From assembly GCF_004341825.1 (NCBI RefSeq), contig NZ_SMAG01000001.1, positions 496,001-560,000 on the forward strand: DNA of 64,000 nucleotides. The letters are read 5' to 3'. Under the pieces are notes generated by a model. It was not told where the DNA came from, did no database searches, and saw nothing but the letters and a program-made list of their open reading frames with translations. The position numbers and the translations under genes are program-made. The DNA comes from Hazenella coriacea. Lineage in GTDB: Bacteria; Bacillota; Bacilli; Thermoactinomycetales; Thermoactinomycetaceae. This document shows, one piece after another, positions 18,347-27,323 of this stretch (position 1 is its first letter; each line of letters begins with the position of its first letter).

Positions 18347-18361
18347 CAATAATCATTATAA
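18347..18361 (-). promoter_or_regulatory. PerR-like box upstream of the ZosA-like ATPase
   Basis: On the minus strand TTATAATGATTATTG matches the B. subtilis PerR consensus TTATAATNATTATAA at 12 of 14 positions. zosA is a known PerR-regulon member in B. subtilis, so site and gene agree. Confidence 0.55.
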
Positions 18362-18543
18362 TATAGTAATCAATAAAATGGAACCCCTTTCCCGCCTAAT
18401 TTTCCAACGTGATTTAACACAAAAAAGCTAGTCCACAGCAAGGTATTGATCAGGCAACTACAACTCGAAGGCTCGATTTTCATCCTCCACAAGCTTGTGC
18501 CTTACAAAAGATATAAGCCATTTTAGTGTTCCAAGCCCTGTCA

Positions 18544-18690
18544 GGTCGTTTTTTCTCTGCCTCACTCCCATAGCATATTTGCAAATGTCGTTCGTCAGAG
18601 AAACATCTCCCCTCCTAGGTTTGTTGGATCAAGAAAAGTTGTTGCTCATTTCACCAAGTATCTCAAGTTTTACTCATGTCGGGTATTTAA
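18544..18690 (+). repeat. Intergenic repeat family 2, copy 1
   Basis: The 355-base gap between the ATPase promoter and the yyaL 3' end holds this element. It shares with 63117-63265 the order GGTCGTT-TTTCTCTGCCTC, TTTGCAAA-GTCG, a 25-bp identical core (18596-18620, same as 63175-63199) and a diverged tail (TTGGAT, CAAGTA, TTTTACTC, TTTAA). TTTCTCTG (18552-18559) can pair with CAGAGAAA (18596-18603). Confidence 0.7.
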
Positions 18691-18704
18691 TCGTATTGAC
18701 TCTT

Positions 18705-20789
18705 CTATTTTTTAAGAGCCTTTTTCAATTGTTCCACATCGTTGATCGGTGATTGACAAGCATAATTTTCACAAATATAAACAGTGGATTCTTGTTGATC
18801 ATCTGCGGCATCCACCTGTTGTGGAACCCAAAACTTCATTTTATTGGAGGCTTCTCCTACAGGTTGTAAGGCAAGAACAGCATCAGGAAGATAAGCGTGA
18901 TGAGTAGTCATGATCATCTTTTTGGTCTGTACATGTGTAGGAGGACCCGATATGACAATCTCTTTGGATGGATACAAAGCAAATTGCATCGCAATAAGAA
19001 AGAAAGAATAAGAAATAGGTGAAGCACCTACAGATTGTACAAAAGCACTTAATTGTTGGTCTGCCTCTTTTAGCAATGTCTCATCTGAGGTCAACTTTCC
19101 TAGACGGATCAAATTGTATGCGGCTACCGAATTACCAGATGGAATCGCTCCATCATAAATCTCTTTAGGACGTGCTAACAACTGCTCTCCATCTTTTCCG
19201 TAGAAAAACAATCCCCCATGTTCCTGATCCCCAAACAGCTGAAGCATCTCATTGGTCAAATTAACCGCTTGACTCACATACTCACCATGGAAGGTCGCTT
19301 CATATAACTCCATTAGACCCCATGCTAGAAACGCATAATCATCCAGATAAGCTAAGTATTTCGCCTCGCCATCCCGGTAACGCGCCAAAAGGCGACCATC
19401 TTCTCTCATCAGATGATCGTAAATAAAGCGGGTCGCAACAATGGCCGCATCTGCATACTCCACCTCACCCAATACCCGTGCACCTCTTGCCAAAGCAGCG
19501 ATCATCAATCCATTCCAAGCAGTCAAAATTTTATCATCTTTGTGGGGATGAATCCGCTTCTCTCTGGCAATCCATAGCTTTTCATTGGCTTGGGAAAGTC
19601 GCTCTTGAAGTTGCTCTAGTGAAATCCCAACCTGCTTTGCCACTTCCTCCAATCGAACATGAATCTGATTTAAAATACTCGTCCCATGTTCAAAGTTACC
19701 TTCTTCGGTCACACCATAACTTTGTAAATATAACTGTCCATCTTCATCTCCTAAAAGCTCTAAAATCTCTGCTGGCTTCCAAACATAAAACTTACCTTCT
19801 TCTCCTTCCGAATCGGCATCCTCTGCCGAGTAAAAGCCACCTTCTGGGGATCGCATGTCTCGTAACACATATGAGAAAATACCCTTCGCCACCTCAGCAA
19901 ACTGCTCATCTCTCGTTGCCTGATATGCTTCCAGATAAGCAATGGCCAAAAGCGCCTGGTCATAAAGCATCTTCTCAAAGTGGGGAACTAACCACTCCCG
20001 ATCCACTGAATAACGAGCAAATCCTGAGCCTAAGTGGTCATAAATGCCCCCACGTCTCATCGCTTCCAACGTATGAGTTACCATATGTAACGCTTCTTCT
20101 TCCCCTGTCTGCTTCCAATAACGCAATAAAAACAGCAAGTCATGAGGTCGTGGAAACTTCGGAGAGTCTCCAAAACCCCCATACTGATCATCAAACTGTC
20201 GAGCGAACTGTTCAAAAGCATGATCAAAAATAGCTACTTCCAACTTTCCTGGATCCACAGGATTTAAATAAGATTGAACCGCTTCAATCACACGATTCCC
20301 CATCTGCTTCGCTCTCTCTGGATCTTGTTTCCAAGCATTCGTCACTTTTTGAAGTAAACTCATCAGACCCGTATGCCCAAAACGATCTTCTTTGGGAAAG
20401 TAAGTCCCTGCAAATAGTGGTTTCTGATTGGGTGTTAAGATCACTGTTAGTGGCCACCCGCCATGTCCCGTCATCGCTTGACAAACCGTCATATAGAGAT
20501 GATCCACATCGGGTCGCTCTTCTCGATCCACCTTAATGGATACATAATCTTGATTGAGAAGTGCTGCTACTTCTTCATCCTCAAAGCTTTCTCGTTCCAT
20601 GACATGACACCAATGACAAGTACTATAACCGATACTCAAGAAAACTAGCTTTTGTTCCTGCTTCGCTTTCTCAAATGCGTCTTCACTCCATGGATACCAT
20701 TCAACTGGATTATAAGCGTGTTGTAATAAATAGGGTGATTTCTCATGGATTAATCGGTTGGACTTTCGAGCTTCACTCATGTTCATCAT
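18705..20789 (-). CDS. yyaL: YyaL-like thioredoxin-domain protein (DUF255/SPATA20 family)
   Basis: About 694 residues. The N-terminal thioredoxin-like domain (about residues 1-160) has [18 protein letters not shown] with a CxxC site. The rest is an (alpha/alpha)6 barrel like those of N-acylglucosamine 2-epimerases ([41 protein letters not shown]). This is the full-length bacterial YyaL / mammalian SPATA20 layout, whose function remains unsettled. I use ATG 20789 (or 20786) with SD AAGGAAGG; a frame starting at 20831 has no SD. Confidence 0.9.
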   Translation of the reverse strand: MMNMSEARKSNRLIHEKSPYLLQHAYNPVEWYPWSEDAFEKAKQEQKLVFLSIGYSTCHWCHVMERESFEDEEVAALLNQDYVSIKVDREERPDVDHLYMTVCQAMTGHGGWPLTVILTPNQKPLFAGTYFPKEDRFGHTGLMSLLQKVTNAWKQDPERAKQMGNRVIEAVQSYLNPVDPGKLEVAIFDHAFEQFARQFDDQYGGFGDSPKFPRPHDLLFLLRYWKQTGEEEALHMVTHTLEAMRRGGIYDHLGSGFARYSVDREWLVPHFEKMLYDQALLAIAYLEAYQATRDEQFAEVAKGIFSYVLRDMRSPEGGFYSAEDADSEGEEGKFYVWKPAEILELLGDEDGQLYLQSYGVTEEGNFEHGTSILNQIHVRLEEVAKQVGISLEQLQERLSQANEKLWIAREKRIHPHKDDKILTAWNGLMIAALARGARVLGEVEYADAAIVATRFIYDHLMREDGRLLARYRDGEAKYLAYLDDYAFLAWGLMELYEATFHGEYVSQAVNLTNEMLQLFGDQEHGGLFFYGKDGEQLLARPKEIYDGAIPSGNSVAAYNLIRLGKLTSDETLLKEADQQLSAFVQSVGASPISYSFFLIAMQFALYPSKEIVISGPPTHVQTKKMIMTTHHAYLPDAVLALQPVGEASNKMKFWVPQQVDAADDQQESTVYICENYACQSPINDVEQLKKALKK

Positions 20790-20984
20790 ACACCTTCCTT
20801 TTCCACATATATCTTTGTTAATATTACCCAATGATTAAGAAAAAAGACACTCAAGAATGAGTGCCAAGCGAGAGATTCCCATTAATTATTTTTCAAATCC
20901 TTTGATTATGTACAACTGAATGGTACAATATAAAAACAGATCGATTACCAATTATAGGAAAACGATAACTAGGAGTGAAAGCAA

Positions 20985-21410
20985 ATGGCTATTGATGTTT
21001 ATATTAATTTTAATGGGAACTGTCGTGAAGCTGTAGAGTACTATGCACAAGTTTTTGAAACAGAACCACAAATCATGACCTTCAACGATGCACCACCCAA
21101 TCCAGAATTTACTCTCCCTGAAGAAGTGAAAGACTTCGTCATGCATGCACGGCTTAACATCCGTGGAAGCAATATTATGTTTTCCGATGTTTTACCTGAT
21201 ATGCCTTTTGTTGCAGGAAATAATATTAGTCTTTCCATCAGTAGTGAAGACATGGATGAGATTCAATCGTTATTTCACAAATTAAAAGAAGATGGAACTG
21301 TCATCATGGATCTTCAAGAAACATTCTGGAGTAAATGTTATGGCAATTTAACAGACAAGTTCGGCATTGGATGGCAACTGAATCATGAAAGTGGGACGAT
21401 GGGGATGTGA
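20985..21410 (+). CDS. VOC-family (PhnB/glyoxalase-like) protein
   Basis: A 141-residue vicinal-oxygen-chelate protein. The opening AIDVYINFNGNCREAVEYYAQVFET and the closing GNLTDKFGIGWQLNHE are typical of the PhnB/YjdN group, often annotated as 3-demethylubiquinone methyltransferase-like. Activity is not assignable. SD AGGAGTG lies about 8 bases before the ATG. It is a single gene. Confidence 0.85.
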   Translation: MAIDVYINFNGNCREAVEYYAQVFETEPQIMTFNDAPPNPEFTLPEEVKDFVMHARLNIRGSNIMFSDVLPDMPFVAGNNISLSISSEDMDEIQSLFHKLKEDGTVIMDLQETFWSKCYGNLTDKFGIGWQLNHESGTMGM

Positions 21411-21496
21411 TGGTTCAGGGATGACTTTTAGCTTTGAAAAGGGATGTGAGCTTTTCCATCAAAGGGAAGGTTTGTATCCTTTTTGATTTTTGAAAG

Positions 21497-22486
21497 CTAA
21501 TTTCTTTTATCAAAGACATCTTGCAAAATCTCTTCTAACTCATCCCAATACTTCGTAATCCATAAAACTTCTTCTGCAAATCTTTTCGCTGTTCCTGGTC
21601 TTTCTTCCATTTCAGGTCTCACCCATTTCGCTGATTCTTGACACCAGATCAATCTGAAAGAACGTACTAATTCCTTAGATGTGAAAGAAACAAACTGGTT
21701 ATACCCTTGAAGGAATGCAGAGGTTAAATCAAGATTCAACCGATTTTCCTTTAAAGAGCAAGAAAGAATAGCTCTAGCTACGTCCAATTCAGGATAAACC
21801 ACTTTCATGCGATCAAAGTCAAGAATGGCTGCTACACTGTCATGAATGAACAAAATATTGTCCACCCATAAATCCCAATGTGTCCATCCAATTCGGCAAT
21901 CTTGAAAGACGTCCATCTCCATTCGATCTAAGATCGTTTGTTGGCGATCAATGGCAGTTAAAACGTTCTCTGAACGCTTCTCATCACGGGCACGTTTCCA
22001 ATTATTTTTCCACTGATTCACCATGACTGTAAGAATTGGTTGCCAATCGATGGGATCTTGAGGGAATTGACTTAGAATTTTGTGCATTTTCCCTGTCATT
22101 TGTCCTAAGTGATCCATTTGTTGTAGATTGGCTTCTCCTGGTAGAATCAATGAACCCTCACAATAATCAGTGAGTACATAAGGTATACAAGAGTCAGTAT
22201 AAATAAGATAAGAATCTTGATCCTGATAAGGTTTAGGGCAAGGAACCCCTTGTTCAGCTAATATCGCTTGAAGTTGTAGTGCCTTTCTGACATGAACTAA
22301 TTTCTCTTTTGGATACCTCTTTAGATGATATTGTTTAACAAATAAAATTCCTTTGTTGGTTTCAATCTTCCATTTCAAATTTCTCCATCCACGATTGATT
22401 TGCTTAGAAGAATAAATTTGTAGATGAAAGGTTCGTTCTACGCTTTCAAATATCTCTTGTCTGACTTGTTCAACTTCGGCAATCAT
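21497..22486 (-). CDS. APH-family phosphotransferase (small-molecule kinase)
   Basis: A 329-residue aminoglycoside-phosphotransferase-fold kinase. An N-lobe lysine is in GILFVKQYH. The catalytic loop THWDLWVDNILF contains the H-x-D-x4-N set (about residue 210), and the metal motif is ILDFDRM, so it should be active. Distantly similar to CotS/YsxE-type Bacillus kinases and homoserine kinase-like proteins; the substrate is unknown. SD GGAGTG precedes the ATG at 22486. Its gene is isolated. Confidence 0.8.
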   Translation of the reverse strand: MIAEVEQVRQEIFESVERTFHLQIYSSKQINRGWRNLKWKIETNKGILFVKQYHLKRYPKEKLVHVRKALQLQAILAEQGVPCPKPYQDQDSYLIYTDSCIPYVLTDYCEGSLILPGEANLQQMDHLGQMTGKMHKILSQFPQDPIDWQPILTVMVNQWKNNWKRARDEKRSENVLTAIDRQQTILDRMEMDVFQDCRIGWTHWDLWVDNILFIHDSVAAILDFDRMKVVYPELDVARAILSCSLKENRLNLDLTSAFLQGYNQFVSFTSKELVRSFRLIWCQESAKWVRPEMEERPGTAKRFAEEVLWITKYWDELEEILQDVFDKRN

Positions 22487-22804
22487 AGAAGGTCACTCCT
22501 GTTTCTATTCTTCGATACCTCTTCGACATCCAGTCCCTAAATGCTTTTGTGTGAGGCAAATTTAGTTAATCAGCATTCAGTGACCCAAAGTAGTAACTAA
22601 TTGTGATGGCTCTATGTTCTATACTGGGAAATTCTTTTCATCTATTGTTTAGAAAAAGAATTGTGCTAAACGTAGGGGGTACTTTGTTTAATTTACTCTG
22701 TTTGATCAACTTAATCTCAAAAACACTAAAAACTCCAAAAAAGTAGAATCTCTATACTCATTAAGATAAAATTTCTATATCTATATAAAGAAGGTAGTGA
22801 TCAT
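22487..22804. other. 318-base gap with no recognised element
   Basis: Holds the divergent promoters of the APH kinase and GNAT genes. The right half is A+T rich. I see no repeat or conserved RNA. Confidence 0.4.
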
Positions 22805-23278
22805 ATGGAAATTCGCGCCTCTCGATCTGAAGATATGAAATCATTAATGGACTTAAACCACCTCATTTGGAATGAAACCAATACACCGCAAATTCCGCAT
22901 TGGGAATCAGTTGAAAAGTATGAAAAAGCTTTTCCAGCTGGAAGCCAGCATGTGGCGATCGTGGATCAACAAGTAGCAGGTTGTATTCGATTTCATCATC
23001 CGTTGAAAGCATTATCGAATCAACATGTTTTAGAGCTAGATATTGGGATTCATCCACATTTCCAAGGAAAAGGAATTGGCAGCGCACTATTAAACTATGT
23101 TTATGAAGTAGCCCAAAAACAACAGATTCGTAAACTCTCGTTAAGAGTTCTTTCCACGAACCACTCTGCCATCTCGTTTTATAAAAAAAATGGTTTCACC
23201 GAACAAGGCAGATTAGTTGAGGAGTTTTTTATCAATGGTAGATATGTAGATGATATTTTAATGTATAAACTAGTATAG
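22805..23278 (+). CDS. GNAT N-acetyltransferase
   Basis: A 157-residue acetyl-CoA-dependent N-acetyltransferase. The acetyl-CoA loop is HPHFQGKGIGSALL (Q/R-x-x-G-x-G/A, about residues 82-95), followed by NHSAISFYKKNGFTEQGR in the C-terminal half. It resembles the RimI/PhnO-like and YhhY-like groups; the acceptor is unknown. SD AAGG precedes the ATG. Confidence 0.85.
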   Translation: MEIRASRSEDMKSLMDLNHLIWNETNTPQIPHWESVEKYEKAFPAGSQHVAIVDQQVAGCIRFHHPLKALSNQHVLELDIGIHPHFQGKGIGSALLNYVYEVAQKQQIRKLSLRVLSTNHSAISFYKKNGFTEQGRLVEEFFINGRYVDDILMYKLV

Positions 23279-23299
23279 AACCATAGATTCACCATCATT

Positions 23300-23451
23300 G
23301 AGGAGTCGATATTTCGCCTAAAATGACTTTGTGCCGACACTTAGCTCCACCCTTCAATGGAGGAAAAGAGGAGGCAACTCTTCCCTTGAGATGCCTCTTA
23401 TGTCTTTTGCCTCCTCCCGAAATTGAAGGGTGGAGCGGACTTCTCCTCTTC
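23300..23451 (-). repeat. Intergenic repeat family 1, copy C (most complete, inverted)
   Basis: The 334-base gap between two GNAT genes holds this copy in the minus orientation. GCTCCACCCTTCAAT at 23344-23358 pairs perfectly over 15 bp with 23422-23436. Inside it GAGGAGGCAA (23368-23377) pairs with TTGCCTCCTC (23407-23416). Flanking blocks match copies A, B and D. Confidence 0.75.
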
Positions 23452-23612
23452 TTCGCAAGGCACAAGCTCATGGAAGGTGAAAATCGAACTCCGGTTCCAG
23501 GATAAAATTAGTAGTCATTGTATCATTGACACACTAAATCTAGATATATTAAAAATTGAGCTAGATTAGTTTACAATCATCATCGAATCCACCCAAAAAA
23601 GAAGGTGTAAGT

Positions 23613-24047
23613 ATGAAGTTTAAAAGCTTTACTTCCCTCCCAGATCAAGAAATGTTACATGGTATTTTACAATTACATGAAAGTATTTTTGGAGATGCAA
23701 GCAATGTAATTCAAAAAATGAAAAGCAAACCTAACTTAGTGATCCATGTAGCATTAGATCAAACAAAAGTTGTTGGGTATAAAATGGGCTATGAATTAGA
23801 CTTAGATACATTTTATAGCTGGCTGGGCGGGGTTTCAAAACACTATAGAAACCAAGGGATTGCCTCGCAGCTAATGGAAATTCAACATTCATTTTTGAGA
23901 GATAAAGGTTATACCACTGTGCAAACGAAAACAAAAAATGAATGGAGAAATATGCTAATATTGAATTTAAAGTTTGGATTCAATGTCATTGGGACATACA
24001 CGGATCAAAAAGGAGAACCCAAAATCATTCTAGAAAAAAATCTTTAA
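23613..24047 (+). CDS. GNAT N-acetyltransferase (small)
   Basis: A 144-residue GNAT protein. LGGVSKHYRNQGIASQLM carries the R/Q-x-x-G-x-A acetyl-CoA loop (about residues 78-90), followed by TKTKNEWRNMLILNLKFGFNVIG. SD AAGGTG lies 5 bases from the ATG. It is 15 bases upstream of the next gene, so the two may be cotranscribed. The acceptor is unknown. Confidence 0.82.
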   Translation: MKFKSFTSLPDQEMLHGILQLHESIFGDASNVIQKMKSKPNLVIHVALDQTKVVGYKMGYELDLDTFYSWLGGVSKHYRNQGIASQLMEIQHSFLRDKGYTTVQTKTKNEWRNMLILNLKFGFNVIGTYTDQKGEPKIILEKNL

Positions 24048-24062
24048 TTTGAGGGCGTGTAT

Positions 24063-25190
24063 ATGAAAAAGGTACTTTTGTCGCTGGCTGCAATCATCAT
24101 TATTATTTTCATCTGTTTAGCCATCGGACTTACAATCCTGTTTAATGAAATAGAAGATTTCACAAATTCTTTTGATACATCTGACGAGGCTTTAATTGCA
24201 TATGCAAAGAAAGAACATAATATCCCGATTCGAGTCATTGAAAACCCTGGTGTTCCTGGAGGTGAATTAATTTATAAAGATGCCAAGGTGGTTACGGAAG
24301 ATGGAGAAGAGATTCACTTTGACATCTATATCAGTGGAATCGGTCCTTTTCTGGGAAGGATCACGGGTGATAACTATAAAGAAGCCAAACAAAAATTGGA
24401 TTTAAATAGAAAATATAAGGGTTCAGCTATATTTCATGAATTAGAGAATCTTGGATATAAAAATCTGACTTTTGGAAAGTCCAAAAAAGATTTCGATTTT
24501 AAGGCTGAAATTGAAGGGATGTCGTTCGCAGATCAACAAATGTTTAATCATATATTTCGTTCCTTACCCTCATTTTATAAGCTAAAAAAAGAGCTACATA
24601 AATCCAATTATTCGATTGATGAAATTTATATCGTTACCAACTCGGGTACATTTGCAATCAATGGAGCAAATTTGGATCTCAATCAAACTTATTCTTCACC
24701 TGAACATCTGAGAAACCAATTCGCTCAACAAAATATAGACGTATTTTCGTCATTTCTATTTGAAAAGGATTTTAGTCAGATTCAGTCTATTCTCCCGATC
24801 CTTCAAGCCAATGGATTTAACGACGGAAACAAAAACAGATTTCGTTTAAAATGTTATGAGATGACAACTTATGAACGGTGTGACGCCTATTCGTTTGAAA
24901 TACATACGGGTGATCAAAAACCAGTTCGAACACCACTTCGCTACGATGATCCTGTTGCCAAAGCAAAGTTACTCAAAGCGATTCAATCACTGCAAAAAGT
25001 GGATCTTCCCATCAAAAAGTTAGAAGTTAATCTTGTTTATGTCCCTGAGAAAATGGAGAAACAGAGCATTCCAGAAAAAGAATTAAAAGAACAAGAACAT
25101 CTACACTTTTTTTCTACAACAGTCAAAATAAAAGATTTCCGTCAAATCAAAACAGTGGATGATATCTATTTTGATTATCTCTCTAGATAA
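24063..25190 (+). CDS. Membrane-anchored protein of unknown function
   Basis: A 375-residue protein from the ATG at 24063 (SD GAGGG 7 bases upstream; the GTG at 24057 touches the SD). One N-terminal hydrophobic segment, VLLSLAAIIIIIFICLAIG (residues about 4-24), has no lipobox cysteine, so it is a membrane anchor with an extracytoplasmic C-terminal domain of about 340 residues. That domain is lysine- and aromatic-rich with no recognised motif. Two similarly spaced halves (about 110-200 and 240-330) might be a duplicated fold, but I cannot show it. Confidence 0.6.
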   Translation: MKKVLLSLAAIIIIIFICLAIGLTILFNEIEDFTNSFDTSDEALIAYAKKEHNIPIRVIENPGVPGGELIYKDAKVVTEDGEEIHFDIYISGIGPFLGRITGDNYKEAKQKLDLNRKYKGSAIFHELENLGYKNLTFGKSKKDFDFKAEIEGMSFADQQMFNHIFRSLPSFYKLKKELHKSNYSIDEIYIVTNSGTFAINGANLDLNQTYSSPEHLRNQFAQQNIDVFSSFLFEKDFSQIQSILPILQANGFNDGNKNRFRLKCYEMTTYERCDAYSFEIHTGDQKPVRTPLRYDDPVAKAKLLKAIQSLQKVDLPIKKLEVNLVYVPEKMEKQSIPEKELKEQEHLHFFSTTVKIKDFRQIKTVDDIYFDYLSR

Positions 25191-25277
25191 AGTTCATTCA
25201 TTGCACCTTTTCTTGCGAATAGAGGTGCAATGCCTACTATAAAATAGAATGAATATTTGAATAAGGGGAGTGAAAAC

Positions 25278-26003
25278 TTGAACTTCAGAGGTTCTAGATA
25301 CTATGATCATGACGAATTCTTTCACAATTACAACGTCAAAAGATCCACAAAAGAAAATGCTAATGATACGATTGAGAAACCCATTTTTTATAACCTAGTC
25401 GACGATGTTTCTAACTTAAATGTCTTGGACTTAGGCTGTGGAGATGGACGATTTGGACTTGAACTTCTTGAAAAAGGATGTCATCGTTATGTGGGGGTAG
25501 AAGGCTCTACCAATATGTATCAGTGCGCCCTGAAAAATCTTAACGAGCATAAAGATGCGCAGGTGATTAACCAAACCATTGAAGATTGGGACTTTCCAAC
25601 TAATGCTTTTGATCTAGTCACCTCCAGATTAGTTCTTCATTACCTTGAAGAGATTGAATCTGTATTTCGAAATATCTATCATTCAATAGTTCAAGGGGGA
25701 AGATTTATATTTTCGGTTGAGCACCCTGTGATTACTTCTACCTTGCAAAAAACAGGTCTTAGAACTTCTTGGACTGTGGATCAATATTTTATTAATGGCT
25801 TTCGAGAACAAGAATGGCTAGGTTCCACAGTACAAAAATATCATCGAACAATTGAAGACTATTTCTCCACTTTACAAATAGTCGGATTCAAGATTAAAAC
25901 ACTGAGAGAATCTCGTCCTAACCCTAAATATTTTATTCATGAAGAAACCTATCAACGACGTTTACGAGTTCCCCTATTCTTATTTTTTTCTGCTAGAAAA
26001 TAA
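25278..26003 (+). CDS. Class I SAM-dependent methyltransferase
   Basis: A 241-residue Rossmann methyltransferase. Motif I is VLDLGCGDGRFGLELL (about residue 47), motif II contains EG (VGVEGST), motif IV is DLVTSRLVLHYLE. It resembles UbiE/Tam-like small-molecule methyltransferases of Bacillus. I use the TTG at 25278, 8 bases after AGGGGAG; the TTG at 25257 precedes the SD. It is followed by a terminator. Confidence 0.85.
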   Translation: MNFRGSRYYDHDEFFHNYNVKRSTKENANDTIEKPIFYNLVDDVSNLNVLDLGCGDGRFGLELLEKGCHRYVGVEGSTNMYQCALKNLNEHKDAQVINQTIEDWDFPTNAFDLVTSRLVLHYLEEIESVFRNIYHSIVQGGRFIFSVEHPVITSTLQKTGLRTSWTVDQYFINGFREQEWLGSTVQKYHRTIEDYFSTLQIVGFKIKTLRESRPNPKYFIHEETYQRRLRVPLFLFFSARK

Positions 26004-26012
26004 GGACTAAAA

Positions 26013-26046
26013 ATAAAAAGACACCATCATTATGTGTCTTTTTATT
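26013..26046 (+). terminator. Rho-independent terminator
   Basis: AAAAAGACAC / GTGTCTTTTT with a 9-base loop, after the methyltransferase gene. Confidence 0.8.
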
Positions 26047-26095
26047 AAAACCATATATTCAACTTAATAAAAATCATTGGAAAAGGGATGTTTCC

Positions 26096-26674
26096 CTACT
26101 TCAGTGCCTTAATAACAAATCGGGTCACATTGTCGATATAAGCATCCACTGGAAGCTCTGAACGATAAATAAAACAATCTTCTACTGCCTGTTCCGTAAC
26201 AGAGACAATGACTCTTGCAATCATACTTGGATCGAAGGAAGGATCTACTTGCCCGGCGGCCTGCCATTTTTCGATGTGTAGTTCCAACAAGTCATAATAA
26301 GGTTGGAACAACTCCCCCCAGTCGGATGGATTCACCGCAATCCCACAACCATTGTTCAATATAGCGAAAATATCACGATAGGTTGACATTTGATGAAAGG
26401 CTGCTTCAATTCCCTTCGCTAGTTCTTCTTCACATGTTTGGATACCTCTAATTTGATTCCGTACATCTACTAGTACATTCTTCATCATTTCTTCTGTAAG
26501 TGCTTTGATAATGGAATTTTTAGAGTCAAAATACAAGTAAAAGGTTCCTTGAGAAACACCAGCTTCCTTTACGATCTCAGAGACTCTGGTTGCATCCAAA
26601 CCTTTTTTCGCTAATACTTTGCGGGCAGCAGACAAGATTTGTTTTCTTCGATCTATTTTTTTGTCTTTTATAAT
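26096..26674 (-). CDS. TetR-family repressor (apparent ATT start)
   Basis: TetR-type regulator of about 192 residues. The HTH reads RVSEIVKEAGVSQGTFYLYFDSKNSI and the ligand-binding C-domain ends FVIKALK. The first ordinary start codon (TTG at 26635) would cut helix 1; the frame upstream encodes the expected DRRKQILSAARKVL, opening with an ATT at 26672-26674 that has GAGGTGG exactly 6 bases upstream. So translation may start at ATT. It lies just downstream of a P450 remnant on the same strand, and a palindromic TetR-like operator is 420 bp upstream. Confidence 0.7.
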   Translation of the reverse strand: MIKDKKIDRRKQILSAARKVLAKKGLDATRVSEIVKEAGVSQGTFYLYFDSKNSIIKALTEEMMKNVLVDVRNQIRGIQTCEEELAKGIEAAFHQMSTYRDIFAILNNGCGIAVNPSDWGELFQPYYDLLELHIEKWQAAGQVDPSFDPSMIARVIVSVTEQAVEDCFIYRSELPVDAYIDNVTRFVIKALK

Positions 26675-26704
26675 AGCAAACCACCTCGCATTCCATATCA
26701 GAAT

Positions 26705-27034
26705 TTATCTCCTCAATAGCTTCACTTGTATCCCGTGTTTCGGTCTGAGAGTGATGGAAGGCTCTAATTCCACCTCACGATCATCCACTCTCTCCATTCG
26801 GTACTGTCTCGCGATGGTTGCCAATAACAGCTTCGCTTCCATCATTGCGAAATGGTTACCGATGCATATTCTAGGTCCTCCTCCAAAAGGAAGATAAGCA
26901 TATTTCGGAAGATTGTCAGTACTATTTTCCCATCGCTCAGGTTTGAATGTCAACGACTCTGGGAAAAACTGAGGATTACGATGCATGACCCATTGACTCA
27001 TGGCTACTTCAGAACCTGCTGGGATCATTCGCAA
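26705..27034 (-). pseudogene. Cytochrome P450 remnant (C-terminal heme domain only)
   Basis: About 100 residues matching the last quarter of a bacterial P450: IPAGSEVAMSQWVMHRNP, FKPERW and the heme-ligand loop FGGGPRICIGNHFA with its cysteine. The first roughly 300-350 residues (I-helix, ExxR) are absent, and an in-frame stop sits 4 codons above the first readable codon. No catalytic enzyme can be made, so this is a deletion remnant. Its promoter-side operator (27100-27114) and the neighbouring TetR gene survive. Confidence 0.85.
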
Positions 27035-27099
27035 ACTCTATCATATTACCAAGAAACATGAAGCCTTTCGGTCTCTAAGGTTGTGGTTATGTTTTAAAT

Positions 27100-27114
27100 G
27101 ACTGACAGTCAGTC
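27100..27114. promoter_or_regulatory. Perfect palindromic TetR-type operator
   Basis: GACTGACAGTCAGTC is a perfect 15-bp palindrome about one central A. It lies 66 bases upstream of the P450 remnant. This TGAC...GTCA form is usual for TetR regulators of fatty-acid or P450 genes. Confidence 0.65.
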
Positions 27115-27265
27115 GTTATTTTATTTAAAGTGATAGTGTAAACTTCCCGTAGATTCTATTGATTGGTATATTTATTAGCTGTGACGTGACTGTTTCGATT
27201 AAATAAATTCAAAACTCCATGTAACACATTTCGCATGTCTAATTGGAAGACGAGCCACTATACTA

Positions 27266-27301
27266 AAAACACAGCCTCATATAGCTTGACTGTGTTTTTT
27301 T
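27266..27301 (-). terminator. Terminator of the ABC transporter operon
   Basis: AAAACACAG (27266-27274) pairs with CTGTGTTTT (27290-27298); T-run on the plus strand, shorter T-run on the minus strand, so possibly bidirectional. Confidence 0.65.
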
Positions 27302-27323
27302 GCTCTATATTAGCACTACTAAT

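Noticed and set aside
18212-18349. N-terminal extension of the P-type ATPase
   Set aside because: Contains a perfect hairpin and Fur/PerR-like boxes, and would exceed the family's length; better read as leader.
19478-20233. Long plus-strand open frame antisense to yyaL
   Set aside because: It lies wholly inside the yyaL gene, has no SD and its product looks like random reverse-strand composition.
23323-23505. Short open frame across repeat copy C
   Set aside because: Made of repeat sequence with stem arms; no SD.
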